Translations under genes and position numbers: made by a program | NCBI GenBank assembly: GCA_037039685.1 | Contig: JAWNGF010000007.1 | Location: 2,757,148-2,821,147 of the forward strand | Direction: 5' to 3' | From: Ceratobasidium sp. AG-K | Taxonomy: Eukaryota > Basidiomycota > Agaricomycetes > Cantharellales > Ceratobasidiaceae | Length of the DNA: 64,000 nucleotides | In this document: piece by piece, positions 43,242 to 55,200 of the stretch | Layout: each line of letters opens with the position of its first letter | Position numbering within the stretch: the stretch's first letter is position 1 | Notes under the pieces: generated by a model | What the model was told of the DNA's origin: nothing | The model's database searches: none | The model's input: the letters and a program-made list of their open reading frames with translations, nothing else

Positions 43242-44278
43242 TCACACATTCTAATTTACTTGCGAAACCTCATCTTCGACTGTGCGCTCCAAACAACCCA
43301 AAATCTGGGTAACTTTTTGCAATTTTCCGCACGTCAGGTGAAAAAATACCGATGTCACTTTGGGGGCCAATCGAAATTCGCATGATTTGTACCCAAACCA
43401 ATACTTGCTCATATATTCATGCGCGTTGCAATGGAATATTGTCAAAGGCGGGAGTGGATGATCGCTCTGCAGCCACGTGTCTTAGAGTCGAGATTTTGAA
43501 TCTCGCGGAGTGGTCGCCTAATGGCAACGGAGCGAGATTGATTGACGCACACGCAAACCGAGGGGGTGGGAGGGCCAAGCGCATACGTCGAGACCTCACA
43601 GCCTACATAAGGCACTGAATTTCGAACACGATGGATGCGTCCACTTCGCAAATTCTTGTCGAATGTAGGGAATGAGAGCCGTGTATCGCACCGCTTGGTT
43701 TATGGTTTGAGATCACTTGATAATAGATTCTTTTCAGCGAGCATTGGGGTAAGTGAAAATGCGACCATATACAATTTCCTTTCTTAAGTCATTTGCTAGC
43801 TTGGCTTCCGTCGTGTTGGTCGAATCCATAATATCATTGGCTCACTTACACAACCCAATGCGTATATTATGCACTTCATTCGACGTTGATTACAGACTAA
43901 AGGCACGGAGTTTCCAGAGCTATCTGCCACTCTCACAGGTGAGAGTACCCTGTGCATTCCTATGGGCCAGTTTTATGAGGGGGGTGAGTTTGTTTCTGCA
44001 CTCTGGAGCGCGAGTAAGTGAACCAAGAATGACCTGTGATGGGGTAGCGCTGCCAAGAGATCCGATGACAGGGCACAACAATTCAGTCCTGATCGGGCTT
44101 CCCGGGAACCCGAGGGGTCTGATTGCAGACACCGCTTCGATAGGCACTGTCTTGGAGCTGCCTGGACTGCCCAACGCCCTATATGACCACCACACCACCC
44201 TCGCACTTGTCCTCCGTTCCGTGCATGGTCACCTAGTTTGACACTCTCAGCAGGCGGTTTGGGCTTGAATTCCAAATC
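43242..44278. other. Intergenic, no well-supported gene
   Basis: A 162-codon plus-strand frame at 43753-44241 begins with a hydrophobic stretch but has no splice-linked partner or recognised domain, so I leave it unassigned. It could hold an upstream exon of the gene starting near 44279. Confidence 0.4.
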
Positions 44279-46308
44279 ATGAGTCTTCTACCTTGGGATC
44301 AAAAGACGTTCACTTATCTGGTAGGTGCTTCCCGGCGAGACGTATGCTTAAACGTCGCCTTACGCCTTCGAGTGTTGTAGGTCGACCCGACTCGCGAAAC
44401 ATACGCACAATGTGACAGTATTAATGTCCAGTATACCAATATCAACAACCTCGACCCACCAAACCCTTACTCCAACCCGCCTCCGACCCTTCCCTACAGT
44501 ATAACGTTCTATAAAGGTGGCTACCAACCGTGGACATATAGTATCTCGAATAGTAGTTCGTCTTTTTCCTTGGCTCTCGAACTGGCCTTATTACCCACGG
44601 CTTGCCCCGATCGTAGACCCGCTGGGAACGTATGCGTATTCGGTGAACTTGCCAGCTGGCGGTCCGTATATGTTTACGATGAGAGACTCCAAAGACTTTA
44701 CTGGAGGCGTGAGTATCTCTACTCGTGGAATTCTACCTCGTGTTTACCTGTTCAACAGACGTCCACCTGGTGGCTCGTATCTGGGACCGGCGGTAGTTGC
44801 GTCATCGAAGATCCGATGCCACCATCGTCCCTGAGTTTCACCAAGGACGGCTAGTGAGTCAGATTTGGAAGTTTCTACCAACCCCTGATACCTGGCATAG
44901 CGCGCAATGTGGTCAAGTTAACTATGTGGTACAAAACGGAACTTCACCATTCCGTGTTGAGCTAATCCCGGAATCGGTGGGTCTGAACTCTCTTGATTGA
45001 ATTGCAGGATCCAACTTATCAACCCCTTGCGAATAGCATCGTTCGCGGAGTGTGAATTTCGCAACGAATCAATTTGTGGGTTATTTCTTCGAAGATCAAT
45101 GAACGTTCTCTAATATGGAGTACTCGTAGGGATTGAGCTTGGACATTAGAGTAGGGCTGAATTACTTTGGTAAGTTCGGCTATAACCTTAGAAAGGAATA
45201 TTCCTTACTAGTGGGCAGTTGTCATCACTGATGCCGCTGGGAACTCTGCGGTGGATGGCCCCCTCACCGTCTTGGATTCGGATGACAATTCTTGCTTGAG
45301 TGTTGCTCCAACGCTTACCGCTACAGCTGCCTCAACCACGTTTCCTGGGAGTGGTGTCGTGCTCCCTCAAAGTACGTATATGATGGAAGGAACCCAGACC
45401 TCGGCGGCAGCCAATCCTAGTACTTCTTCGGGCGAGTGAGTTTTGGCTCTGGGTAACCTTTAGGAACAGTGCTCATTAAATAACCTTTTAATCCTATTTA
45501 CGAAACGTATCATCTGTAGTTTCCCCCCGAGAACAGAAGCCCAGCGGTAAGTTGATTATCAGGCACATTTACCTCCGCCTTAGTCAAGTCTTTTACTAGG
45601 TCAAACACGCCTGCTATCGCTGGTTCTGTATCTGCCGCAGCCGCCGCAATCATTCTAGCCCTCATTATTTTGATCATCTTACGAAAGCGTAAAAAGCAAG
45701 GGGCTCTTGGTATGGAGGATGTGCAGTCAGCGGAAAAAATGGATCCGTCCGCCGCCCAATCGAGCCCTCAGCAACCATATGGATATACCAGTACTCCAAC
45801 TGCCCATTATCCTTCCTTAGCAGTCCCCGAGATCCATAGTGAGGACCACTCGACAAATTCAACTGATTATCCAACCACATCAACCGCGTTCGCACACCTA
45901 CCAAGCGCAAGGGCACATCAGCCGCTCGACACTTCTCCCCGTCGGACATCCTTCAACGAGGTGACCACTCACGGTCCAGTACCCCAATCCCAGTACACCG
46001 ACCAGACAACCTTTTTTCATAGGATGCAACAGGGTGCATCCATAGGCTCTACGGGAGCCAACGATACGAGGGGTCGCGTAGCATCACCTGGGCTTCCATC
46101 CGGCACTATGTCACCAGCACCTACCTATGTCAGCACGCCGGATGCTGGTTCAACTTCATTTGGGCCAATCCGGGGTGGGGAACGATTTGACCATTCCAAG
46201 GACGCGGGTCGTTGGTTGCTTAGTTCCCCACCACCTCGTTCGGACACTGGAACCGCACTTCCTCCCTATAATCCTTATGAGGGAGGACCATCCACGTCGG
46301 AGCGATAG
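44279..46308 (+). CDS. Single-pass membrane protein with repeated extracellular beta-type domains
   Basis: A multi-exon gene on the plus strand. The candidate first exon is ATG 44279 to 44322 (GTAGGT donor). It joins in phase to an exon beginning near 44382 that encodes YAQCDSINVQYTNINN and ITFYKGGYQPWTY. Later parts contain NLPAGGPYMFTMRDS and GTSPFRVELIPES, which look like related beta-sandwich units. Ser/Thr-rich spacer sequence (45250-45440) is followed by a membrane helix at about 45615-45690 (AAAAAIILALIILIILRKRKK), then a 200-residue Pro/Ser/Tyr-rich cytoplasmic tail ending at TAG 46308. No obvious signal peptide is seen at this ATG, so the true start may lie in an exon further upstream. 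Probably a cell-surface sensor or wall-linked protein; function unknown. Confidence 0.6.
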
Positions 46309-47262
46309 GTTTGGAGTTGGTGGTGGCGATGGTATGATCTGCTCCGGGCTTGACGGAATGATTGTAATGACGTGATATGAGCCGCTTTGTTTGGGTATAG
46401 CCAATGTTATCCTCGTTTTGTACTCTAAAATTGAATGAAATAAGCTTAGATCGGCCGATCTGAGAGTCAAAAAGCGGAAGTTGCGGCTATAGCAACCTGA
46501 AATGAACAATTCAACCTGCATTTGGAAGTGTAAAATCTCTCCAAGTCACGCATATATATACCCAGGTGTTGTTTCGAAACGTGAATTTCGGCGGTACTGA
46601 ATTTCGGCGCGCCCAGATACTCGGTAACGTGCAGGGACTCAACGAAGACCTAGCACTAGGTAAGGTTGAACTTTGCCAGATTTTCTAGCTATTTATTCAA
46701 CGAGCTACATGAGCTCGAGATCATATCGCTCACAAAAAGGTTGAACAAGGGCAGCGAGAGGAGGTAAACAAAAAGGTAAACAAAGTAGGGGAGGGAATAG
46801 CCAAAAGTCAGGGCCATGGAAAGGATTCAACGCAGAACCTGTGAAAACTAAACCAACCTTGCTTAATAAAATCCTCCGAGTGCGAAAGGGGTAGGCCAGA
46901 GCTGGCATGGGGTGTGGGGTTACCGTTACATAACCAACAGGTTACGGAGAGGTTACGAGCGCATCCGTAATGCGCATGTAGTCTCTCATTTCGGTGAAGT
47001 TACGAGCACATGTCTAAGAATCTTTTGGCTCGATTTCCAAGTAGAAAGCTCGCGTTGGGATTGATAGAGACTGAACTAGAGATAGCACATATTTAACACG
47101 ACACGTAGCAGTCCAAAAAGCTCAGGTATAAAATCAGAGAGTGTCAGAGGATTCGATCAGCCGGTCCGAGTTTGAGACAGTACAGTACGAAAAACAAAAA
47201 GAAACGAATGTCTACTAGAATCCCAATGAGAGGAAGTCAAATTTGAGGCCAAAATATAATAA
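46309..47262. other. Intergenic between convergent genes
   Basis: Separates the membrane protein (plus) from the GMC oxidoreductase (minus). It contains a LINE tail-like segment near 46697-46735 and no supported gene. Confidence 0.5.
46697..46735 (-). mobile_element. Possible LINE 3'-tail relic
   Basis: Contains ACGAGCTACATGA, shared with the 3' end of the LINE at 52047-58170, followed by a diverged but alignable stretch ending CGCTCACAA. Shorter and more diverged than the relic at 20550. Confidence 0.35.
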
Positions 47263-50200
47263 TCATATCCTGGCTCCAGAGGCAGGCGATGCACGGCCGC
47301 TTACGGGTGCGTATTCGTGCCCGTTTCCGGGCGCCAGTCCAGGTGCTGGGCCCATGTGAGGCGTGCCTGGCGCAGTAGAGCCAGCATAGGGATTAAACTC
47401 TCCCTGAGAGTTATACGCGTACCCCGGAGTATGAGGGCCATCGTAGTTCAAGGACTGATGCTCGTGCATGGGAGTAGCTGCGTGCAGTTGCGCAGTGTCC
47501 ATAGTGGAAGCGGACATCCGGTAGCTTTCCTTGCTTCCTCCCTTGAATGGAATGATCGGAGCGTTGAGGTCCGACTGAGACAGCGTTTGCATGGGGACTG
47601 CGGAACGTGGGTTATCGGTGTAGGGTTGCAATATGGATAGCGTACGGTTATGGCCACCAACAGAAGGGCGGTAAGGGTCTTCTGCGGCCTGCTTCTTGGC
47701 CCCCCGCCTGCGGATGAAGAACAACAGCCCGATGAGTGCAGCAGCAGCAGCAGCACCAATCGTCGTGGCGATCACAATCGTCCGCTGGGTAGAGGTCAAT
47801 CCGCTGCTCTCAGTCGTGGCATTACCGCTGCCGGCTCCGCCAGTCCCGGATCCCCCGGCCGCGGTGCTTGTACTCGAGGCGGGAATGGGCCAGTATGCCA
47901 TCTTGATGATGTCTGCACCATACTCGGCAATCGCGTAGGCGGGGGCCATGGTGTGCGCGGTCACGTGGATGGGCATAACGCTGGCATCGATGACACGGAC
48001 GTTGGAGGTACCGTAAACACGCAGAGTAGTATCAACCACACCGCCCATGTCGAGCGGAAGCATAGAGCAAGTTCCGATGGGGTGGTATCCCGTAGCGATC
48101 ACGCCGGGGAGGTAGGCGTTGATGGCTTCATCGGTGGCGAGTGCGGTCTAGGGATGTATGCGTCAGTTGATGTAATGGGGATCAAGTGAAGGGTCGCTTA
48201 CTGTCGCGGGGCCCTCAGTCTTGAGGTAAGAGCTCATGGGGGCAGTTCCACCTACACGCCTGACAAACTTCAAGGCCGCATTCATGATATCGACTATAAT
48301 GAACCGTTAGTATACAATAAAGTGCGCAACATCGTGAATCCTCACCATCCCAGCCATTAGAGAAATAATTCTACGATAAGGTGTTAGTCTCTGTCCGACT
48401 CGAATCAAAGCTAAATACGTACGGGGTTGATACTTGGGTATTCAAAGGCACTCGCACTCGTGATCTTTAACTCTCCACGGCTCCACGCGTGTTGTTGCGC
48501 AAACTGGATGCCAGCGTTCCCTACGCCCGCGAGCATGGTCATGATGATTTCCAACTGGCCTACTCCGTTTTGGAGCATCTCAAGTTGGATCTTGAACTGC
48601 TCGGTAATGCCTTTGAGTACGGTCGGGTCAAGGGATTGTTGCTGAGAGAGCGAAGCGAGAGCGCTGGAAAGTTGGGAGGAGACGCCGGAGATCCAAGCAC
48701 TGGCTGAGGAGCCCATGACATCTTGGATATTGGGATAGGCTACAATGTTCGGTTAGCACGAGGGGTGGAGTGTCACCGGCGGGTTGCTTACCAACTGCCT
48801 CGTTGATGTAAGTCCACAATCCGGTGGCGGACTCTTTGAATTGAGCAAGTTGTTCAGCCTGAAGGGTAGCATTGACCATCAAGTTGGCCCACGTCTCTCC
48901 GTCAACGGCCCAGGTCATCGACGACGCTTCTATAAACCCAAACAAGTTTTAGTCGACGCACGTTTAAAGGAGTCAAGGTACCTACCATGATCTTGCAAGT
49001 TTTGTCCGACTCCGGGAAGGTCAACGACCGACTTGATGTTCAGCGAGTCGGTGAGAGACTTGGGGCCAACGCCAGAAAGTTGAAGCCTAAATTTCGGATC
49101 AACATCATGTTCGCGAGAACCAAGATCACGCTTACAATTGAGGTGAGCCAATGACTCCACCACTAAAAGCACATGGTCAGGACCAATGCATGTCAACAAA
49201 CCTCAACAGGACGTACGCGAGAATAACTTCTTTGCCCGCCTTGACATTAAAGGTTTGAGAGTTGGCGCTCGCAGCAAAGTTCTACAAGACCGAACGAGGC
49301 TCGGCGTCAATACCAATTCTCCACACTCACGTAATGCGCGCGAGACCAGAGTACACTTGGCACTCTTGCGCACAAACGTTAAAATCAGAGTGACTTACCA
49401 CGCCCGTAGCAACCGCGCCGTTGGAAGTCTTGGAGGTTCCCCATACCAAGCCCGTTGCTTGTACGCCTGTGAGGATGACGAGATTGCTCCTTGGCCCCAC
49501 GGGTGTTATATATCCGGCCAAACTGTTGCTGCGCGTGTAGTTCTTCGGGTTGAGTGTGCTCGGCGTAATTGACGCGACGTTCGTGTTCCCGGTCGATAGA
49601 TCGCCCTTTTTCATTCCCACGTTGACAAGTGTCGGAACCCAGTTGGCAATCGGCTCATAGATGTATTGCGACATGGTTGTTTGGATCGGGCCCTTGGTTC
49701 CATGAGCGTTCATATCAATTGTCATTCCGAACTGGGTTTGCTGCTCCGCCGGAGGAGCGTGGAACGTCTCGGACTTTTTGAAGTACGAGTGGATAATGTT
49801 CCAGTTCCACGGGAAGCTCGCGGGGGTACCATTGGGCAAAGTCGAGGTGTTGTACGAGCTGGACGAGGTAGGGAAGAGCGTGGACCATGCGTCCCAGTCT
49901 TGTTGAGAGCCAATACCCCAGAACATCCCGTTGGTACTCTACATGCGTGGATCAATACCAGCTCTTGGCATGCGGAAAACAGACTTACACCGCTTCCTCC
50001 GAGGACTTTTCCTCGAGGCCATTTGGTAGCGCGGTTGCCTGCGCTGGTCTGATTCGTAATGGTATAGGACCAGTCAGCGTCGCTGCCCGTGAGACCGTGC
50101 AGGTATGAATAGCCGGGGATGGTGATATTGTCAGCGTGGGCAGAACCATCTCCCCCGGCTTCGATCACGGCCACAGTGATATTGGAGTATTCTGCGGCAG

Positions 50201-50506
50201 GAGCTTAGCGATCCACATCATGAAAAAAATTACCGTGGACCAACCTGTGAGTCGAGCAGCAATGGCGAGGCCTGCTGTTCCACCACTGCAGAGCGCATAA
50301 GTAACGCATAAATTGCCTCGTCATGTGACTTACCCAACAATGACGAAATCAAAGGTCTTGCCATCGACTAGGGAGGTGTCGGCAGTGATGGCGCGTGAGA
50401 GTAGATGTCGGTTCGGGTTATTTGGGTTGTGTGCTGCCCCGGGACTGGGGAGTGCACATGCACTGAGAGCGAAGAGGAGGGTAGACGCAACAAGTGTTCG
50501 CGTCAT
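47263..50506 (-). CDS. GMC oxidoreductase with C-terminal transmembrane anchor
   Basis: A secreted-type flavoenzyme of the glucose-methanol-choline family (aryl-alcohol oxidase/choline dehydrogenase-like); these oxidise alcohols and often make H2O2. The gene has many short introns. ATG 50506 gives a signal peptide (TLVASTLLFALSACALPSP). The FAD dinucleotide-binding motif VIVGGGTAGLAIAARL spans two introns, followed by VIEAGGDG and WPRGKVLGGSG. Late landmarks are LQLSGVGP, GVGQNLQDH, the active-site GYHPIGTCSM and the second His in VTAHTMAP. Unlike usual family members it continues after the catalytic domain: a Gly/Ser linker, a membrane helix (IVIATTIGAAAAAALIGLL) with a basic stop (RRRGAKK), and a Pro/Gly/Tyr-rich tail of about 125 residues ending SGARI. 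Topology: catalytic domain outside, tail in the cytoplasm. Substrate unknown. No lesion seen. Confidence 0.9.
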
Positions 50507-51543
50507 TGGAGTCTACAACAACAGTCAGGCGGTGGTGGAGAGACAACAGTAAACGAGCGTACGAGATGATGCGCTGGCAGTGAAGAAAAGAGAATACGAC
50601 AGAGAAGAACGATGCGTTCGCGAGAGCTCATATAAGAATCGAACCGCCGGCCAAGCTCGCGAATCGTATTCACCCGACCGGCTTCGGTCGCTAATTTGTT
50701 CGTCCCGCATCACAGCCTCGGATCCATAGCAACACCTGCTGTCAGAGTATTAGAATCTGCTTGAAATCAGAGCGTGAATCAGCCTGGATGCAAATGCCCA
50801 TGGTCATCCTTTCTGACCCGGGCAACTGAGATCCGCGTCACGTGATGGTTTCGCCGCGGCAAACCGGTTACCGGCGGTACCTCGGCACTGCCACTCTTAT
50901 CCAAAAGAAGCGCGGGTGTCTTCGGGTGGATATCCAACCTCCACCATGTTGTTCGAGTGTGCGGGGCAGCCCAATCGTACCACACCCATTCCAAGGCACT
51001 GGGCAGAAACCCGAGCCCATTATTCATATACGCACCGCCTGTACGGCTCCAGCTGATGTCGGGCGCGAGGCGGGAGCACTCGGTATCCTCCGCTCTGGCC
51101 ACCTGACAGGAATAACTAAGCCGTCCAAGTTGCACAACCACAAGAAGTCGCAATAATCCACTCGATCATACCAATCGAACCCGCAGTCTCAGGTACGAAC
51201 TTACTCGATTCGTTTCGTAGGAATTTCTCCTGAGGGTTGGAACCATGTCCGTGTACCTGCGGGGGTCGCACATGATTTGCAAACACATGAGCATACAACT
51301 TTGATTTCTTGATGATGGAGTTTCATCAAATTCATCGAGACGTGCGCGCAGCGAAAAATCCCCCACCTAATGTAGGTGGTCGGGCTGGGTAAGGAAACTG
51401 TAAGTCCGAGAAAGCACCTAAAATTTGCATTTAATTTTTACCCGCCCCTCTTCGTGTTTAGGTGTTGTTCAAATTTACATAGGATTATACATATAAAAGT
51501 TAAGTGCATGTATTACGTGGGTTGATTTAGGTACTGCACAAAC
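50507..51543. other. Intergenic, no supported gene
   Basis: Presumed promoter of the GMC gene at the left end. Overlapping frames on both strands at 50780-51156 have no recognisable domain or splice support. Confidence 0.5.
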
Positions 51544-51873
51544 TTATTCGTCGTCCTTGCATGCGTGCTCCAGCAGGTGAAACCCCATTTCGCATAGTCT
51601 GTTTGAGCGGTCGATTATCACCCACTCGTCCGAGGCCTTGACGCCTCGTCTATGGAGCCGTCCGACTGCGCATTCAGTTGCGGAAACGTCGAGTATGAGC
51701 GATCGGCTGGGCTCGGTATAGGACACAAACTCCGTCGTAGCGTTCCCCTCGGCTCCCTTGGCCTCCGTGGGGTGCACCAGGATGTGCAAGGTCGGTCGTT
51801 CGATTTCGAATTTGTTGTTGGCAGGGAGCACGAGCACGAGGACGAAATTGAGCCGATAACTAGAAAATTCCAT
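51544..51873 (-). CDS. Small hypothetical protein, 109 residues
   Basis: Single open frame from ATG 51873 to TAA 51544. Mixed composition with a hydrophobic N-terminal part (LNFVLVLVLPANN) and a C-terminal part containing EWVIIDRSNRLCEMGFHLLEHA, which looks like normal protein. No family recognised. It could be the last exon of a longer gene or a gene fragment; the LINE inserted 160 bp upstream of its start. Confidence 0.35.
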   Translation of the reverse strand: MEFSSYRLNFVLVLVLPANNKFEIERPTLHILVHPTEAKGAEGNATTEFVSYTEPSRSLILDVSATECAVGRLHRRGVKASDEWVIIDRSNRLCEMGFHLLEHACKDDE

Positions 51874-52067
51874 CTTATCACATCCTATCTTATCGAAACA
51901 TATTGCGGTGGTGCGCCCCTGTTGAAATACTATCTTATTTCTATGACATTCCTATCTCATAATTTTATTTAGTTACTATCACTATCATCGCCACCCCTAC
52001 AGTTGTGAGGGTGGGACGAAGGTGCCTTCCGTCACGTGGATATCACTTTTTTTTTTTTTTTTTTTTT

Positions 52068-52268
52068 AAAATACATCTTTAACGAGCTACATGAACACAG
52101 GGTCAAACCGCTCGTCCACAAGGGAGGCGTACAGAGGAGGCGTCTGAAGTCAAAGCCGAGCACGGTAAAGAGAGCAGAGGGGGGAGAAGCTGAAAGGGCC
52201 CGAGGGCGGTACGGCGACGAGAAGGAGATCGGGGGACAAAGGGGCAGAGGGAGCCAAAGCAGGGCGGA
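52068..52268 (-). other. LINE 3' untranslated region with terminal hairpin
   Basis: Bases 52082-52087 (ACGAGC) and 52110-52115 (GCTCGT) are inverted repeats about 15 bases inside the tail. The stem-forming segment is kept in the relic at 20550 and partly in the one at 46697, which suggests it is the RNA structure seen by the element's reverse transcriptase. Confidence 0.5.
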
Positions 52269-55200
52269 TTAAGTAATAGCGAAAGTGTTGGAGTCCCGAA
52301 TGAAGCCGTAGAGGGCCTCGAGTCCAGCTTTGGATCCAAAGATCCTGGGTAGACGGGGAGGGTTGGACACCTTGCGCAGATGTGCCCTTGCCTCGTGATG
52401 CAGGGGGCAGTCCAGGAGGACGTGCCAGGTAGTTTGAATTTTAGTGCCGCACGGACACGCAATGTCCCTATCTGGTATGAACCGTTGGAAGTACTCGCCG
52501 ACAGAGCAGTGACCCAGGATGACCTGGACCAGTCGGGAGTGAGTGCTGCGGCGAAGGTCTGGGCCAAGGTGAAAGGCGCCAATTCCACCGCCCGAGAGTG
52601 ATGGCGGGTGGCGGATGGAGGTCTGGACATGGGTGGATTTGTAAGCAGAGGCCCAGTGGGATCTCCATCTTTTGGCGGCTTTCCGGGAGGCGCTCGCGCG
52701 TGCCCACGTGATTGTGCGATTGAAGAGTGGGGTCGGGGGAAGGTCGCCTGCCTCTTTGGCGAGTATGTCAGCTTGTTCGTTGCCTTCTATGCCGTGGTGG
52801 GCTTTGACCCATCGGAGTGTGATGTTGTTATCAGGGTGAGCTGCGAGAAAGGAGTCGATTTCCCTGCGCGCGATAATCGAGCAGAACTGGTTTGGATGTG
52901 CAGTAAGACGTGTGATCTGCTGGACCGCCGATTGGTTATCCGAGTGAATGGATATACCGTGCGTGTTCGAAGCGAGGGCGAGAGAGACGGCACGACGGGT
53001 AGCCTGCGCGAGAGCAAACATCTCGGCGTCAAATACCTCCGCCCTTGGTCCGATTCCAATCCGACCGGTCTCCAATTCCTGGCCATTTTGTATGATGGAG
53101 AAACCGCAGCCAACCTTTCGGCAACCTGCCACGATACGCGCTGAGCCGTCAGTGAATACCATCATACGGCTGGATGCAGACTCCGCTGCGATCATGCCTA
53201 TGGCGGTTTCCACTGCATGGTCGCGTTTGCTGCGGCTATCCTCTGAGGTGGGGCATATGATTTTGAGTCTCCGTCCGAAATCGTCAGGCGACTCCCACGG
53301 GCTGGCCAGGTATGGGTCGATGTACTCGATGTCGGGGTGGGACAGGGATGCAATTGCATATATGGAGGTAGTTTGAGAGGTGCGGGAGGTGTCAGGCTGG
53401 GGCGCAGCTTGGTCGTGCGAGTCCCACGTCACTGGGAGGCGACGGGCAATTTCTGATTTGATGGGTAAGCGGCGGAGGCGGGCAGAGGCGCGTTCGATGA
53501 GCTTTTGGAGCGTGATGTGCATGGGTGCAATCGACGCTGCATGTTCCATAGCGGGGACTGGCGACGTGCGGAATGCTCCGAGGAGCCACCGGAGTCCGAC
53601 GTTCTGGGTTTTCACAATGGGTGCGATGAGCGACTTGTAGTTCCTGGACCGGAACCATATTGGAGACCCGTATGTGAGGATGGGGACGACGCAGGTTTTG
53701 AAGAGGATGCGGGCGTGGTAGACTGAGAGCCCACGGACCGTATTGGCGAGCATCTTGAGGCCGGCAATGACAGACAGTCCTTTGATGGCCATCTTGCGTA
53801 CGTGGTCCTTGAAGTTCAGCCGACGGTCGAGGAAGAACCCCAGCCATCGAATAGAGTTGGCAGCTCTGACGGTATGCGCGCCGCCGTTGGGTTTCTCTAG
53901 GACAACGTTAGGGTTCTGCGTCAGGTCGCGGTTTGAGCGGGCAAAGTGGATGAGTTCGCTCTTCTCGAGTTCGAATTCGAGGCCAAGCTTCCTGAGGGTG
54001 GAGTTAGCTGTCTGGGCGGCTTCCTCGAGTTCGTCCCGATTAGAGTTGAAGGACCGGCCAGTAACCATGATAGTGAAGTCGTCAACGTATGCTCGGACTG
54101 AGATCTCGGGCTCATGGCGAAAGAGGTAGAGGATTGGGAGCGAGTAGAGCGAAGAGAGAACGGGAGAGAGCGGAGACCCTTGTGGAATCCCTACAGGCTG
54201 AAGCAAGACCGGATTGCATAGGAGATCGTCGATTCTAATCTGGATGGAGCGATTCTGGAGATAGGATCTGAGCCAGCCACAGATGGTGTTGGCGAAGCCA
54301 AGACGATGGAGAGTGAATATGAGACGATCGTGGTTGACATTGTTGAAGTATCCCGAGATGTCCATGGTCAGTAGCGAGGCTTGTTGTCCGTGTGACCAGG
54401 CTGATTGGACGTCGTGTGCGAGGGTGAGTCCAGCGTCAACGCAGGAGGAGTTGTCCCGGCCGCCAAATTGGGTGAATGGGATTAGGTTGAACTTCCCGAC
54501 CTCATGGAGTAGTCGAGTTGTCACGACCTTCTCCAGGCATTTGGAGAGCGTCTCTAGAAGGGAGATGGGGCGGTAAGAGCGTGGGTTAGACATATCGCTC
54601 TTGTTAGGTTTGGGTATGACTTGTACAACAGCGTTGCGGAGGCAGGTCGGGTGATATCCAAGCTCCAGGCATCCGTTGTACAGTTGTACAATTTGGTCCG
54701 GCAGTACCTGAAAAGCCCATTTGAGTAGGCGATAGTTGGTGCCGAAAGCGCCAGGAGCTGAGGTGTTGGACGACTTATCTAATGCGGTCTGGACCTCGTG
54801 TCGGGTGATCGGGTGGTGGTTTCTTCTGGGCTGGAGTGGTATGCCCAGAGGATCTGTGGAATCGACTTCGGGTGGGTTGGAAGGGAAGAAGGCCTCCTTG
54901 AACGCTCTGGCCTGTGCCTGTGGATCCACGAGTACTTCTCCGTTGACCCTAAGTGGTGGCACCTTTGAGTTTCGCTTGCCCTTGTACCAGTTTGTCTTCT
55001 CAAAGAGGTTATCGATGGTGACCTCTTGGAGGAGTTCGTTGAAGTGGTCGCGTTTGGCTCGGCGGATGGCAGAACGGAGTTGACCTTGGGCTTGTTCAAG
55101 GGGGGCCCCTCCATCGGTGCATCGGTTGATGTTTCCAACCGCCATATCGCACTCCTCGTTCCACCACTTGGCCCGTGAGGCTTTGGTATTGACCTCGATC

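Noticed and set aside
43753..44241. 162-codon frame as a secreted protein gene
   Set aside because: A hydrophobic start alone is not enough; no conserved domain or intron evidence.
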